Assembly: GCF_000577895.1 (NCBI RefSeq)
Contig: NZ_HG917869.1
Location: 248,001 to 312,000, forward strand
Length of the DNA stretch: 64,000 nt
DNA from: Clostridium bornimense
Lineage (GTDB): Bacteria; Bacillota; Clostridia; Clostridiales; Clostridiaceae
Reading direction: 5' to 3'
Below the pieces are notes generated by a model, which saw nothing but the letters and a program-made list of their open reading frames with translations, was not told where the DNA came from and did not search any database. A program made the position numbers and the translations under genes. Shown here in pieces: positions 46,538 through 55,004 of the stretch; the stretch's first letter is position 1, and the number at the start of each line of letters is the position of its first letter.

Positions 46538-46586
46538 GGCTATTGCAAAGGTAACTTTTTAGTTAGGGTTTGCAATAGCCATTTTT
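46538..46586 (+). terminator. terminator after the CPBP gene
   Basis: GGCTATTGCAAA / TTTGCAATAGCC perfect 12-base stem with a 19-base loop, then a T tract. Confidence 0.9.
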
Positions 46587-46664
46587 ATTAAAAAACTACG
46601 ACTAAATGTACTAAAAAAGTATAAGTTTACTAGCAATAAATAAAAAGAAAAATAATATATAAAA

Positions 46665-46685
46665 ATGATATTGATTATCAATATT
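46665..46685. promoter_or_regulatory. Fur box 1 upstream of the iron-type ABC operon
   Basis: ATATTGATTATCAATAT is an almost perfect palindrome (one central mismatch) matching the GATAATGATAATCATTATC-type Fur consensus. It lies about 180 bases before the operon. Confidence 0.6.
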
Positions 46686-46774
46686 AAATGTTATATACTA
46701 TAGCGGTAACTTACAAATAAGAATTATAATTCGTATTAAAAATAATGAATAAAAATATTTATATAAAAAGAAAG

Positions 46775-46813
46775 TATAATTATAAAAAAATATTGATAAT
46801 AAGTATCAATATC
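46775..46813 (+). promoter_or_regulatory. -10 box and Fur box 2 of the iron-type ABC operon
   Basis: TATAAT (46775-46780) is followed at 46791-46813 by ATATTGATAATAAGTATCAA with arms ATATTGATA / TATCAATAT. The palindrome covers the expected transcription start, the right place for repression by Fur. Confidence 0.6.
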
Positions 46814-46852
46814 CGGAATTGAAATATAGGACGTTATAGAAGGGAGACAGCT

Positions 46853-47479
46853 ATGTCATATATTTTTATAAATCCAGTTGTGGATAATATGTATATAAAA
46901 GAAGAACTGGATCAAGTATTACTTAACAATGGCTACTCAAGGGTAGAAGTTGAAAACGATTGGCATAAAATTGTAAAAGAAAAATATAACGAGGCTCTTA
47001 AATCAACGGGAAAGACACTTTTAGATAGAAGATGTCCTTTAGCTATAGATACAATTAATGAATATGTAAATGACCAAGATGTTTTTATTCCTCAAATTGA
47101 TCCAATTCTAATACATTGTGGTATTGAAATTGCAAATAGAGAGGATCTAAAGGGCAAGAAAAAAATAATTACTACACCATGTGAAAGTTTAGCTTTATAT
47201 GGAAATAAAAAGAATTTACAAGACACCGTATTTATAAGTTGGAAAGAATTTGTAAAGGATTTAAATCTACATGGAAAAATTCAAGTAAAACCACTTGATG
47301 AGAGTCCTATTCCACCTGGTTATTTTAAGTCATTAAAAGCTAAAATCAGTAGTATTTCAGGAGAAGAAAATATAGAAGAGTACTTTAAAAATAACCTACA
47401 TAAGGAAAGTGACTTAGTTGAGATGCTTTATTGTACAAATGGGTGTAACAATGGAGATGGAGTGTTGATAAATGAATAA
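46853..47479 (+). CDS. unknown protein of Fur-boxed operon, hydrogenase-like Cys motif at C-terminus
   Basis: 208 residues, no membrane segment. The C-terminus carries CTNGCNNGDGV, a CxxGCxxGxG pattern similar to that of the H-cluster or iron-sulfur region of [FeFe]-hydrogenase-related proteins. Other Cys residues occur near 60 (RRCPLA), 88 and 110, so metal or cluster binding is possible. It is the first gene, with GAAGGGAG at 46838-46845, and overlaps the permease gene by 8 bases. I do not recognise the family. Its position as leading gene suggests it handles the compound imported by the ABC transporter or senses iron. Confidence 0.8.
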   Translation: MSYIFINPVVDNMYIKEELDQVLLNNGYSRVEVENDWHKIVKEKYNEALKSTGKTLLDRRCPLAIDTINEYVNDQDVFIPQIDPILIHCGIEIANREDLKGKKKIITTPCESLALYGNKKNLQDTVFISWKEFVKDLNLHGKIQVKPLDESPIPPGYFKSLKAKISSISGEENIEEYFKNNLHKESDLVEMLYCTNGCNNGDGVLINE

Positions 47480-48236
47480 GAATAAAGTTATAAAAACATC
47501 GATTTCTATTATAACTTTGGTTTTAATATGGAGCATAGTTACTAAAATGGAGCTAGTTAGTTCTTATATTTTACCATCTCCATCAAAAGTATTAGATAGT
47601 TTGTTAAAAATGATTAAATCAGGAGAAATCTTTGAAGATATTTATATAAGTTTCGTAAGAGTTTTAAAAGGATTTTTCATAGCAACTTTATTTGCTTTTG
47701 TATTAGCAATGGTGAGGGTTATCTTACCTAAATGCAATGATTACTATGAAAATATAATTCAATTTTTAAAGAATGTACCACCATTAAGTTTAATATCTCT
47801 TTTAATTTTATGGTTTGGCATAGGTGAAACAACCAAGATAGGAATAATAGTGCTAACTGCATTTTTCCCAATATATTTAAATACAGTAAAGGGATTTGTA
47901 AGTTGTGATAAAAAACTATTAGAAGTTGGAGAAATATACGGATATTCAAAAGTAAATAGCTTTTTTAAGATACGACTTCCGTACGCTATGTCAGATATAT
48001 TAGTTGGAATGAGAATAGGACTAGGCTATAGTTGGAGAGCTATAATAAGTGCAGAGATGATTGCTGCATCATCTGGTCTAGGTCATATGATTTTATTTGC
48101 TCAGCAAATGTCTAGAACAGATAAAGTTATAGTCGGAATTTTAGTAATAGGTGTAGTTGGTTATATAACTGATAGGTTGTTTGCACTTATAATCGATAAG
48201 GCTTTGAAAGGATCAGAAGAAAATGGATGGGATTAA
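47472..48236 (+). CDS. SsuC/ThiX-type ABC permease
   Basis: 254 residues with six membrane segments and the BPD_transp_1 EAA loop (EVGEIYGYSKVNSFFKIRLP) near 155. It matches the nitrate/sulfonate/taurine/thiamine-precursor permease group. The start overlaps the upstream gene and the stop overlaps the ATPase start by 14 bases, so all are co-translated. Confidence 0.92.
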   Translation: MNKNKVIKTSISIITLVLIWSIVTKMELVSSYILPSPSKVLDSLLKMIKSGEIFEDIYISFVRVLKGFFIATLFAFVLAMVRVILPKCNDYYENIIQFLKNVPPLSLISLLILWFGIGETTKIGIIVLTAFFPIYLNTVKGFVSCDKKLLEVGEIYGYSKVNSFFKIRLPYAMSDILVGMRIGLGYSWRAIISAEMIAASSGLGHMILFAQQMSRTDKVIVGILVIGVVGYITDRLFALIIDKALKGSEENGWD

Positions 48237-48936
48237 ATTATTAAATGTAAGCAAGTTCTATACTGTTGAAAAAGAAAGCATGAAAGTTCTAAATGGAATT
48301 GATTTAAATATACCATCAAATAAAATAACAGTAATTTTAGGTCGAAGTGGGTGTGGAAAGACTACTTTATTAAGACTTGTATCAGGTTTAGAAGAATTTG
48401 ATCAAGGAGAGATATTAGGTGCTAACTCAAAAAAGAAGGCATATGTATTCCAAGAGGATAGATTAATGCCATGGCTAGATGTAAAAAAGAATATAACATT
48501 TGGTATACGTAATAAGGATATAGATAATAGTAAGATTGATGATATTATTGAAACTGTAGGACTTAAAAAATTCTATAATGCATATCCAAGGCAATTATCA
48601 GGAGGTATGAAACAAAGGGTATCAATTGCAAGAGCTTTTGCATGTAATCCAGACTTTATAATGATGGACGAGCCCTTTTCAGCACTAGACTTTTTTACAA
48701 GAGAACAAATGCAAAAGGAATTACTGAAGATTCACCAAACATCAAAATGCTCAATTTTATTTGTAACTCATAGTATAGATGAGGCACTTATTCTTGGAGA
48801 TAAAATAATAGTTTTAGAAAAAGGTGTTATTAAATCTCAATATGAAATTGAAGAAAAAAGTAGTACAAGAGACTTATTAAATAGTAAGTTTGTTAAATTA
48901 AAAAAGAAAATAATTGATGACTTAAAGGTTATATAA
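48223..48936 (+). CDS. SsuB/ThiY-type ABC ATPase
   Basis: 237 residues. Walker A GRSGCGKTT near 40, Q-loop VFQEDRLMPW near 76 (typical of nitrate/sulfonate importers), signature LSGGMKQRVSIA near 126, Walker B FIMMDEPFSALD near 146, H-loop VTHSIDEA near 180. It drives the neighbouring permease. The start was kept at 48223, overlapping the permease, as the ribosome binding site GGATCAGAAG lies inside the permease end. Confidence 0.93.
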   Translation: MDGIKLLNVSKFYTVEKESMKVLNGIDLNIPSNKITVILGRSGCGKTTLLRLVSGLEEFDQGEILGANSKKKAYVFQEDRLMPWLDVKKNITFGIRNKDIDNSKIDDIIETVGLKKFYNAYPRQLSGGMKQRVSIARAFACNPDFIMMDEPFSALDFFTREQMQKELLKIHQTSKCSILFVTHSIDEALILGDKIIVLEKGVIKSQYEIEEKSSTRDLLNSKFVKLKKKIIDDLKVI

Positions 48937-48968
48937 TTAAAAGATGTAGATAATGGAGGATAAAATCT

Positions 48969-49937
48969 ATGAAATTAAATAAGTTAATAAAAGGAAAATT
49001 ATCATTGCTACTGGCAACCGGAGTATTAATGATATCAATGGTTGGATGTACAACAACAAAAGAATCAACTTTAGATAAGTTAGTAATAACACATGTAACG
49101 TCGCCTTTAAATGTACCAAGTATAATACAAAAAAATAAAAATATATTTGCAGATGAGTTCAGTGGAAATGGTAAAGATATAGCTATTGAGTATGCTGAAA
49201 TAACATCAGGAGCTGATCAAACTCAAGCATTAGCATCAGGTGATGTTGATATATTATATGCTGTTGGAGGAACTTCTGTAATTTTAGCAGCAGCAAATGA
49301 TGCAGATATAAAAATATTAAATATGTATAGTAGATCACCGGAAGCATTCTGTATGTATTCTATCGATGAAACTATAAAATCAGCACAAGATTTAAAAGGT
49401 AAAACTATAGCAGGACCAGTTGGAACTAACTTACACCAATTATTAGTAGCATACCTTGAAAAAGCTGAAATGACTATAGATGATGTTAACTATGTTAATA
49501 TGTCTATAGCTGATGCAAAAGCAGCTTTAGATGGAGAAAGTGTTGATGTAGTATTACTTGCAGGACCTACTGCATATAAAGCAAAACAACAAGGATACAA
49601 TTTAGTAACTAATGGAAAAGGATTAACAGATGCAGTAATAGCAGTTGCAATTAGAGAAGATTTCTACAATAATCACAAAGAGGAAGTTGAATTATTCGTG
49701 AAAGCTCAAGAAAATATAATAAAATACATGAATGAAAACTACGATAAAACTATGGAAATAGTTGCCGAAGAACTTGATTTAGATAAATCAGCAGTTGAAG
49801 AAATGTACAAGCAATATGATTTCTCTATAGAAACTACAGATGAAGATCGCAAAGCGTTCCAAAATATAGCAGATTTTATGTTTAAAACTGGAATGATTGA
49901 AGAAGAATTTAAAACAGAGGAACTTTTTATAAAATAG
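48969..49937 (+). CDS. lipoprotein substrate-binding component (SsuA/ThiX-like, NMT1 type)
   Basis: 322 residues. A lipobox (MISMVGC) near residue 26 marks a lipoprotein signal. The mature part is a periplasmic-binding fold of the NMT1/SsuA class: strand 1 KLVITHVTSPLN, then DVDILYAVGGTSVILA, then LKGKTIAGPVGTN and VDVVLLAGPTAYKA. It binds the solute outside the cell for the permease-ATPase pair. The Fur boxes suggest that the solute is an iron-linked or iron-sparing small molecule; the class alone does not say which. Confidence 0.92.
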   Translation: MKLNKLIKGKLSLLLATGVLMISMVGCTTTKESTLDKLVITHVTSPLNVPSIIQKNKNIFADEFSGNGKDIAIEYAEITSGADQTQALASGDVDILYAVGGTSVILAAANDADIKILNMYSRSPEAFCMYSIDETIKSAQDLKGKTIAGPVGTNLHQLLVAYLEKAEMTIDDVNYVNMSIADAKAALDGESVDVVLLAGPTAYKAKQQGYNLVTNGKGLTDAVIAVAIREDFYNNHKEEVELFVKAQENIIKYMNENYDKTMEIVAEELDLDKSAVEEMYKQYDFSIETTDEDRKAFQNIADFMFKTGMIEEEFKTEELFIK

Positions 49938-49950
49938 TAGGTGAATTTGA

Positions 49951-50496
49951 ATGATACAAGAAAAAGTTGTAATAAGAGATAAAAATGATATTATAGAGAT
50001 AACATACAATGATATATTAAAGTATCATGGTAGAGAAATGATAGGTGGAGCAGCGTTAGCATTTAAAATAATGTTGATGACTTTCCCTAAACTTTCTGAT
50101 GAAATACCGCAAAGAGGTAAATTCAGTTTTTATAGTGGAATAGGTAAAAATGGAAAAGGTATAATAGATGCAGCAGAAATGGTTATGCGTGTAAAAACCT
50201 ATGGTAATTTAGAATTGGATATGGATTATTCTAATGATAAAATGGGACAAGAAGCACCAGGTGGTGGAAGATATTATTTTGAAATAGGATATGATGGTAA
50301 ACTAATTAAGTTATACTTAAAGGAAGGTATAATACCTACTGAATTTATAAATTATTCAAAATTATCACATAAGTGTAAAGCAGAGAATATTGATATGAGA
50401 ATAGAAGATAAAGAAAAATTATTATCATTAAGAAAAGAATTAGCTAGCAGTATTATGGCATCTAAGCCAGAAGAACTCTTTGTAATTGTAAAATAA
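49951..50496 (+). CDS. FmdE-like protein of the Fur-boxed operon
   Basis: 181 residues, cytoplasmic. Residues 20-110 resemble FmdE domains: a conserved YHGREMIGGAALAFKIM in place of the usual HGHxCPGxALGxR, and a downstream GKNGKGIIDAAEMVMRV. Most FmdE proteins have HGHxC zinc or iron ligands; here the Cys is absent (HGREMIGG), an unusual loss. It starts 13 bases after the binding protein and closes the operon. The function is unknown; metal or cofactor handling is inferred from the family and Fur context. Confidence 0.7.
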   Translation: MIQEKVVIRDKNDIIEITYNDILKYHGREMIGGAALAFKIMLMTFPKLSDEIPQRGKFSFYSGIGKNGKGIIDAAEMVMRVKTYGNLELDMDYSNDKMGQEAPGGGRYYFEIGYDGKLIKLYLKEGIIPTEFINYSKLSHKCKAENIDMRIEDKEKLLSLRKELASSIMASKPEELFVIVK

Positions 50497-50540
50497 AAAT
50501 TAGTAGTAAATATGTTTTTGGTGAATTGACTTCATTATAA

Positions 50541-50572
50541 AATCCACGGCAGAAATGTCGTGGATTTTTTTA
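50541..50572 (+). terminator. terminator after the Fur-boxed ABC operon
   Basis: AATCCACG / CGTGGATT perfect stem with a 10-base loop and seven T. Confidence 0.9.
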
Positions 50573-50589
50573 TTCTATGGACTCAGTAA

Positions 50590-50860
50590 ATTTTATTTTC
50601 TAATAGAAATAATCTTATCTGCTATGGCTGTTGTGTCATTAAAATCATACTTAAAGAATCAATTCTACAGCGTTCTTTTATATGAGGATCTTTAGATGTT
50701 AATGTTCTTCTGTTCAATACAATAAATAAAGTGGAAGTATGCTTAAATGCTATAATTTCACCTTGTCTATTCACTAGCATACATTACTTGTGCTCTGTAC
50801 CTTCTAACTTGTGCCATGATAAGGATCTATTGCTTACGAAAACCCATTGGTTATTGCAGT
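50590..50860 (-). pseudogene. minus-strand gene remnant of unknown family
   Basis: The minus strand shows a short frame MAQVRRYRAQVMYASE (ending in a stop) and, in another frame, NRQGEIIAFKHTSTLFIVLN followed by RRTLTSKDPHIKERC and a stop. The codon use looks coding but no site or complete frame exists. I cannot name the parent gene; a decayed gene is the most likely explanation. Confidence 0.35.
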
Positions 50861-50921
50861 GGTCTCATGGTAAATTTGTAGTATAATTAAATGAATAGAA
50901 TAATAAGTGAAGGTGAATATT

Positions 50922-51878
50922 ATGAAGAAGATTGTTGTATTAGAAAAAGATACACTAGGAGATTTAGATTTTCAGCTATTTAATCGTTTTGGTGAAGTAG
51001 TATTATATGATAGAACTAATCCTCAAGAAGTAGTTGATAGAATTAAAGATGCTAATATCGTATTTGTAAATAAAGTTGTTTTAAATGAAAGCAATTTAAA
51101 AGAAGCTAAGAATTTAGAATTAATATGTGAAGTTGCTACAGGATATAATAATATTGATATAAATTATGCTAAAGCAAATAATATTGCAGTTACTAATGTA
51201 GCAGGATATTCAACTCCAACAGTAGCGCAGCATACTTTTGCTACATTATTAAGTCTATATAATAAAATTGGATACTATGACGATTTCGTTAAGAGTGGTA
51301 AATATAGTGACTCAGGTTTATTTACAGATTTAAGTAAGCCTTTTAATGATATTGAAGGTAAAAGATGGGGAATAATTGGATTAGGTGCTATTGGAAGAAA
51401 GGTAGCTCATATTGCTGATGCTTTTGGTGCTGAAGTCATATACTATTCAACATCAGGAAGAAATAATAATGACCATTATACTAGAGTAGGTTTAGAAGAA
51501 TTATTAAGTACTTGTGATATTATTTCAATACATGCCCCATTAAATGAAAATACTGAAGGATTAATAAATTATAATAATTTATGTAAGATGAAAAAAAATG
51601 CAGTATTAATAAATATGGGACGAGGACCAATAGTTGTAGATGAAGATTTAGCACGTGCTATAGATGAAGAAGTAATAGCTGGAGCAGCATTAGATGTATT
51701 TACAATAGAGCCAGTTAAAAAAGAAAATCCATTGTTACATGTTAAAAATAAAGAAAATCTTATTTTAACACCACATATTGCATGGGCATCAGTAGAAGCG
51801 AGAACTAGATTACTAAATGAAGTGGTAAAGAATATTGAGAGTTTCTATAAAGGGGAAATTAGAAATAGAATAGTTTAA
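50922..51878 (+). CDS. D-isomer specific 2-hydroxyacid dehydrogenase
   Basis: 318 residues from ATG 50922, chosen for GAAGGTGA at 50909-50916; a GTG at 50907 is in frame but lacks a site. The NAD-binding motif WGIIGLGAIGRKVA lies near 147-160, and the catalytic Arg, Glu and His appear in NMGRGPIVVDED (near 235), FTIEPV (near 265) and LTPHIAWAS (near 287). The GRGPIVDE/PHIAW pattern is that of D-lactate/glycerate/2-oxoacid reductases. It reduces a 2-oxoacid with NADH; the specific acid is not evident. Confidence 0.94.
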   Translation: MKKIVVLEKDTLGDLDFQLFNRFGEVVLYDRTNPQEVVDRIKDANIVFVNKVVLNESNLKEAKNLELICEVATGYNNIDINYAKANNIAVTNVAGYSTPTVAQHTFATLLSLYNKIGYYDDFVKSGKYSDSGLFTDLSKPFNDIEGKRWGIIGLGAIGRKVAHIADAFGAEVIYYSTSGRNNNDHYTRVGLEELLSTCDIISIHAPLNENTEGLINYNNLCKMKKNAVLINMGRGPIVVDEDLARAIDEEVIAGAALDVFTIEPVKKENPLLHVKNKENLILTPHIAWASVEARTRLLNEVVKNIESFYKGEIRNRIV

Positions 51879-51931
51879 ATCAGTATTCACTGTAGATGGT
51901 AAAACAAATGAAGAAAGATACAGAGGAAAAA

Positions 51932-52711
51932 ATGAAGATTGCAGTTACAACAACAAGAGAAAGCGATGAAATACTAAATAACAAAGCAAAAGTTATATCC
52001 AAGGATTTAAATATACCATATATAAAAAGAGAAAATTATAGTATTAGAAAAACAATTATTGAAGATGATTTTGACTACTTATTAGTAGTTGAAAAAGATA
52101 GAATTGTCATTAAGAATGAAGACAGCACTTTATTTTGGCACCCAAGTATGGCGGAGTTTAAGATTAAGTCAATTAAACAAGGGGATAATGTAGCTATAAT
52201 GGAAGCAACACAGCTAGAAGAAGGAGATAGTATATTAGATTGTACATTAGGTCTTGCTGGAGATGCTTTAATATTTTCCGCTATTGTTGGAAAGAGCGGC
52301 TCTGTGGTTGGTACAGAAGTTAATAAATATATAGCATATTTATGTAAATGTGGGTTGGAGAATTATACTGATATTAATGGTGAAAGTATAACTAACATAA
52401 AAGTTATTAATGAATCTTATGAGAAGTATCTTTCAAAACAAAGTGATAATAGTTTTGATGTGGTATACTTTGATCCTATGTTTAAAGAACCTAATAAAAA
52501 ATCAACATCAATAAATTCTTTTAGAGATTTTGCAAGACATAGGGGATTAACAAGAGAAATTATATTAGAAGCACTTAGAGTATGTAAAAAGAGAGTTGTC
52601 ATTAAAGAGCGACGAGGATTTAATGATTTGGATAATCTTGGGATTGGCAAATATTATGGTGGAAAGAAAAATGGTTCTATTATATATGGTGTTATTGAGA
52701 AAAAAATTTGA
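51932..52711 (+). CDS. SAM-dependent methyltransferase (RsmJ-like fold)
   Basis: 259 residues from ATG 51932, which has AGAGGA six bases upstream; an in-frame ATG at 51896 would add 12 residues but has no site. The SAM motif I reads DSILDCTLGLAGDALIF (about 102-118), then VVGTEVNKYIAYL; DVVYFDPMF is the motif IV region, near D/N-P-x-F. The family resembles a 16S rRNA guanine methyltransferase group (RsmJ/YhiQ-like). The N-terminal 90 residues are an extra domain. It follows the dehydrogenase by about 50 bases. Confidence 0.82.
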   Translation: MKIAVTTTRESDEILNNKAKVISKDLNIPYIKRENYSIRKTIIEDDFDYLLVVEKDRIVIKNEDSTLFWHPSMAEFKIKSIKQGDNVAIMEATQLEEGDSILDCTLGLAGDALIFSAIVGKSGSVVGTEVNKYIAYLCKCGLENYTDINGESITNIKVINESYEKYLSKQSDNSFDVVYFDPMFKEPNKKSTSINSFRDFARHRGLTREIILEALRVCKKRVVIKERRGFNDLDNLGIGKYYGGKKNGSIIYGVIEKKI

Positions 52712-52736
52712 CAATGACTCAAAAAAATGATATTTT
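52708..52736 (+). promoter_or_regulatory. pyrE promoter, overlapping the upstream stop codon
   Basis: TTGACA (52708-52713) overlaps the methyltransferase stop (TGA 52709-52711); 17-base spacer; TATTTT (52731-52736). Transcription should start near 52743. Confidence 0.75.
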
Positions 52737-52756
52737 AAATAAAAGTAAGTATTAAC

Positions 52757-52853
52757 CCCTTTAAATTGGTTCGAGAAATCAGTAAGGAAGTTATATTTTT
52801 GAGCGTAGTATACCAAGCCTTCCTTATAGCTATTATAAGGAAGGCCTTTTTAT
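52757..52853 (+). promoter_or_regulatory. PyrR-like transcription attenuator upstream of pyrE
   Basis: CCCTTTAAATTGGTTCGAGA, continuing AATCAGTAAGGAAG, forms a hairpin with stem TTGGTT / AATCAG around a CGAGA loop. A terminator GCCTTCCTTATA / TATAAGGAAGGC with six T follows (52815-52852). TAAGGAAG of the conserved motif is exactly complementary to CTTCCTTA of the terminator, allowing an antiterminator. The same motif precedes the symporter at 43740. Confidence 0.7.
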
Positions 52854-52935
52854 GCAAAGGTTGCGTTTCAAGTATGATAATTTAAGGGGAAGTGGAATAT
52901 CTGCTTAATTTTAAAAAGAAATTGGAGAAATGAAA

Positions 52936-53616
52936 ATGCAACAATATAAAAAAGATTTTATTGAATTTATGGTTGAAAGTAACGTATTAACTTTTGGTGA
53001 TTTTGTAACTAAAAGTGGAAGAAAAACACCTTTCTTTGTTAATACAGGTAACTACAGAACAGGAAAACAACTTAAGCGATTAGGAGAATTTTATGCAAAA
53101 GCAATAAAGGAGAATTTTCCAGATGATTATAACATAGTATTTGGTCCAGCTTATAAAGGGATACCATTATCAGTAACAACTACAATAGCTTTATCAGATA
53201 TGTATGATATAGATGTTAATTATTGTTCTAACAGAAAAGAAGTTAAAGATCACGGAGATACTGGAATACTTCTTGGAAGTAAAATAAATGATGGAGATAA
53301 AATTCTTATTGTAGAAGATGTTACAACTGCGGGAACTTCAATATATGAAACAATGCCGATCCTTAAGAGTCAAGGAAATGTAGATGTTACTGGATTAATA
53401 ATTTCTGTAGATAGAATGGAAAGAGGTAAGGGAGAGAAGTCTGCTTTATCACAAATTAGAGAAGAATTTGGATTTAAAACTTGTGCTATTGTTACTATGG
53501 AAGAAGTTAGGGAATATCTTTATAACAAAGAAATCAATGGAAAAGTAATAATTGACGATGAGATAAATAAAAGAATAGACGAGTATTATGCTCAATATGG
53601 TGCAAAAGAAGATTAA
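52936..53616 (+). CDS. pyrE: orotate phosphoribosyltransferase
   Basis: 226 residues from ATG 52936 (TTGGAG eight bases upstream; an ATG at 52930 is too close). The PRPP-binding motif ILIVEDVTTAGTS near 119-131 and FGPAYKGIPLS near 70 are the hallmarks of PyrE, with YCSNRKEVKDHGD as the flexible catalytic loop. It converts orotate and PRPP to OMP in pyrimidine synthesis. It stands alone here, not with pyrF/pyrD, and is preceded by an attenuator that responds plausibly to pyrimidine nucleotides. Confidence 0.96.
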   Translation: MQQYKKDFIEFMVESNVLTFGDFVTKSGRKTPFFVNTGNYRTGKQLKRLGEFYAKAIKENFPDDYNIVFGPAYKGIPLSVTTTIALSDMYDIDVNYCSNRKEVKDHGDTGILLGSKINDGDKILIVEDVTTAGTSIYETMPILKSQGNVDVTGLIISVDRMERGKGEKSALSQIREEFGFKTCAIVTMEEVREYLYNKEINGKVIIDDEINKRIDEYYAQYGAKED

Positions 53617-53658
53617 TAAAATATAAAGTACAAAAAGTTTTTTCGAGAGTGATTTTAT

Positions 53659-53700
53659 AAAATAAACCCCAGCAAAAGTTGTTGCTGGGGTTTATTTTAT
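53659..53700. terminator. bidirectional terminator between pyrE and the AraC gene
   Basis: AAATAAACCCCAGCAA paired with TTGCTGGGGTTTATTTT around AAGTTG, with T-rich and A-rich arms; convergent genes use both sides. Confidence 0.9.
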
Positions 53701-53779
53701 ATTAAAGTTTGTAGAGAAGTATACATCGTATAGAAAAAATTTACATAAATTTATTAGAAGTAAATTAATTCTAGCAATT

Positions 53780-54787
53780 TTAATATTTTCTCATTTTTCT
53801 GAAGGCCAACGGCGTTTTTCCATGAATTTGTTTAAACATTTTTACAAAATTTCCACTATAGCTATATCCAACTTTTTTTGATATTTCATCAACAGTTAAT
53901 TCAGTGGTAAAAAGTAGATTTTCAGCTATAGTCATTCTTATTGAGCAGGTATATTCACTAATTGTCATGTGATATCTTGCTAAAAATCCTGCTTTTAGTT
54001 TCTGTTCATTTAAGAATACCATTTTGCTTAAACTTTTTATTGTTGGAGGATTGCAGGCTTCTTTTGTTAAAATATCATAAGCTTTTTGTATTGCATTAAC
54101 ATCAGAGGCTGTTAAAGTTATATATCTATCTTTACCAATCTTAATATCGCCATAATCAAGTTGATTAGTAAAAGCATTTTCTGGTGATGAAAAAATCTCA
54201 TTATTAATTAAAGCGATAGCCTCTAAAATCTTACTTTCTAAATATATGGCAGTTAGTTTATCACTTTCAGCTAGACTTCGTAGAGTTTGAATTATTGAAG
54301 CAATTTCTAATGGAAGATAGCGATATGTATAATTACTTATAAAATCACTAAAATTAATTGTGTTAGGAAAGTTGGGTTCTATTATTTCCTTAAAATACTT
54401 CTTATGAATTGTTATCTCTGCTCCATGAAAGTGTTGACCTTTTTTCCAAGTTTGTTTTCCACGTAGCATTTTTTCTACTACGAAAAATGAAGAGGGAGTA
54501 AAAGAGGAAATAGGGTTATTTTCGATTTTAAATTTAGTTTCTCCAGTATATACAGTGCCAAATCTCATCAACTCTTCGTTATGATCAAAAGAAAGAGTAA
54601 AATTGTTAGGAATAGTATAATCTCCAATTCCAAATTCATAATATCCTTCTCTAGCATATTTAATAAAGTAACCAAGTTCTGGTCTATGTGCATTCTTATA
54701 AATAGTGTAATTATCCATAGTAAATGGAGTAAAGGTCATTTCTTTTAAAACTTTACTTTGAAAATCCTTTGGATTTTTAGAATTCAT
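53780..54787 (-). CDS. AraC-family regulator of a siderophore locus (YbtA-like)
   Basis: 335 residues. The N-terminal about 230 residues are an effector or dimerisation region of the YbtA/PchR type. The C-terminal 100 residues form the AraC double HTH: SLSKMVFLNEQKLKAGFLARY, then LTVDEISKKVGYSYSGNFVKMF and KTPLAFRK. Divergent from a siderophore uptake operon, it probably activates it when ferric siderophore is present. The intergenic region contains a strong Fur box. Confidence 0.92.
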   Translation of the reverse strand: MNSKNPKDFQSKVLKEMTFTPFTMDNYTIYKNAHRPELGYFIKYAREGYYEFGIGDYTIPNNFTLSFDHNEELMRFGTVYTGETKFKIENNPISSFTPSSFFVVEKMLRGKQTWKKGQHFHGAEITIHKKYFKEIIEPNFPNTINFSDFISNYTYRYLPLEIASIIQTLRSLAESDKLTAIYLESKILEAIALINNEIFSSPENAFTNQLDYGDIKIGKDRYITLTASDVNAIQKAYDILTKEACNPPTIKSLSKMVFLNEQKLKAGFLARYHMTISEYTCSIRMTIAENLLFTTELTVDEISKKVGYSYSGNFVKMFKQIHGKTPLAFRKMRKY

Positions 54788-54919
54788 AAATGGGTTCTCA
54801 CTTTCATTAATATTTAAATTTTTTATATTTCTATGGGGAACAATATAACATAAATATATATTTATTATAACAAAAATTATTCAAATAAATGATAAAATTA
54901 TTAAATTAGGTGCATGTAT

Positions 54920-54939
54920 TGAAATGATAATCATTCTCA
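54920..54939. promoter_or_regulatory. Fur box of the siderophore locus
   Basis: TGAAATGATAATCATTCTCA is close to the Fur 19-base consensus (GATAATGATAATCATTATC), with central ATGATAATCAT intact. It lies 65 bases before the binding-protein start and controls the operon and possibly the divergent AraC gene. Confidence 0.85.
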
Positions 54940-55004
54940 GATACAATTTGAGCAGATAAAAGAAGTAAAGATACAATTATCAATATATATGGAGGTTTTT
55001 ACAT

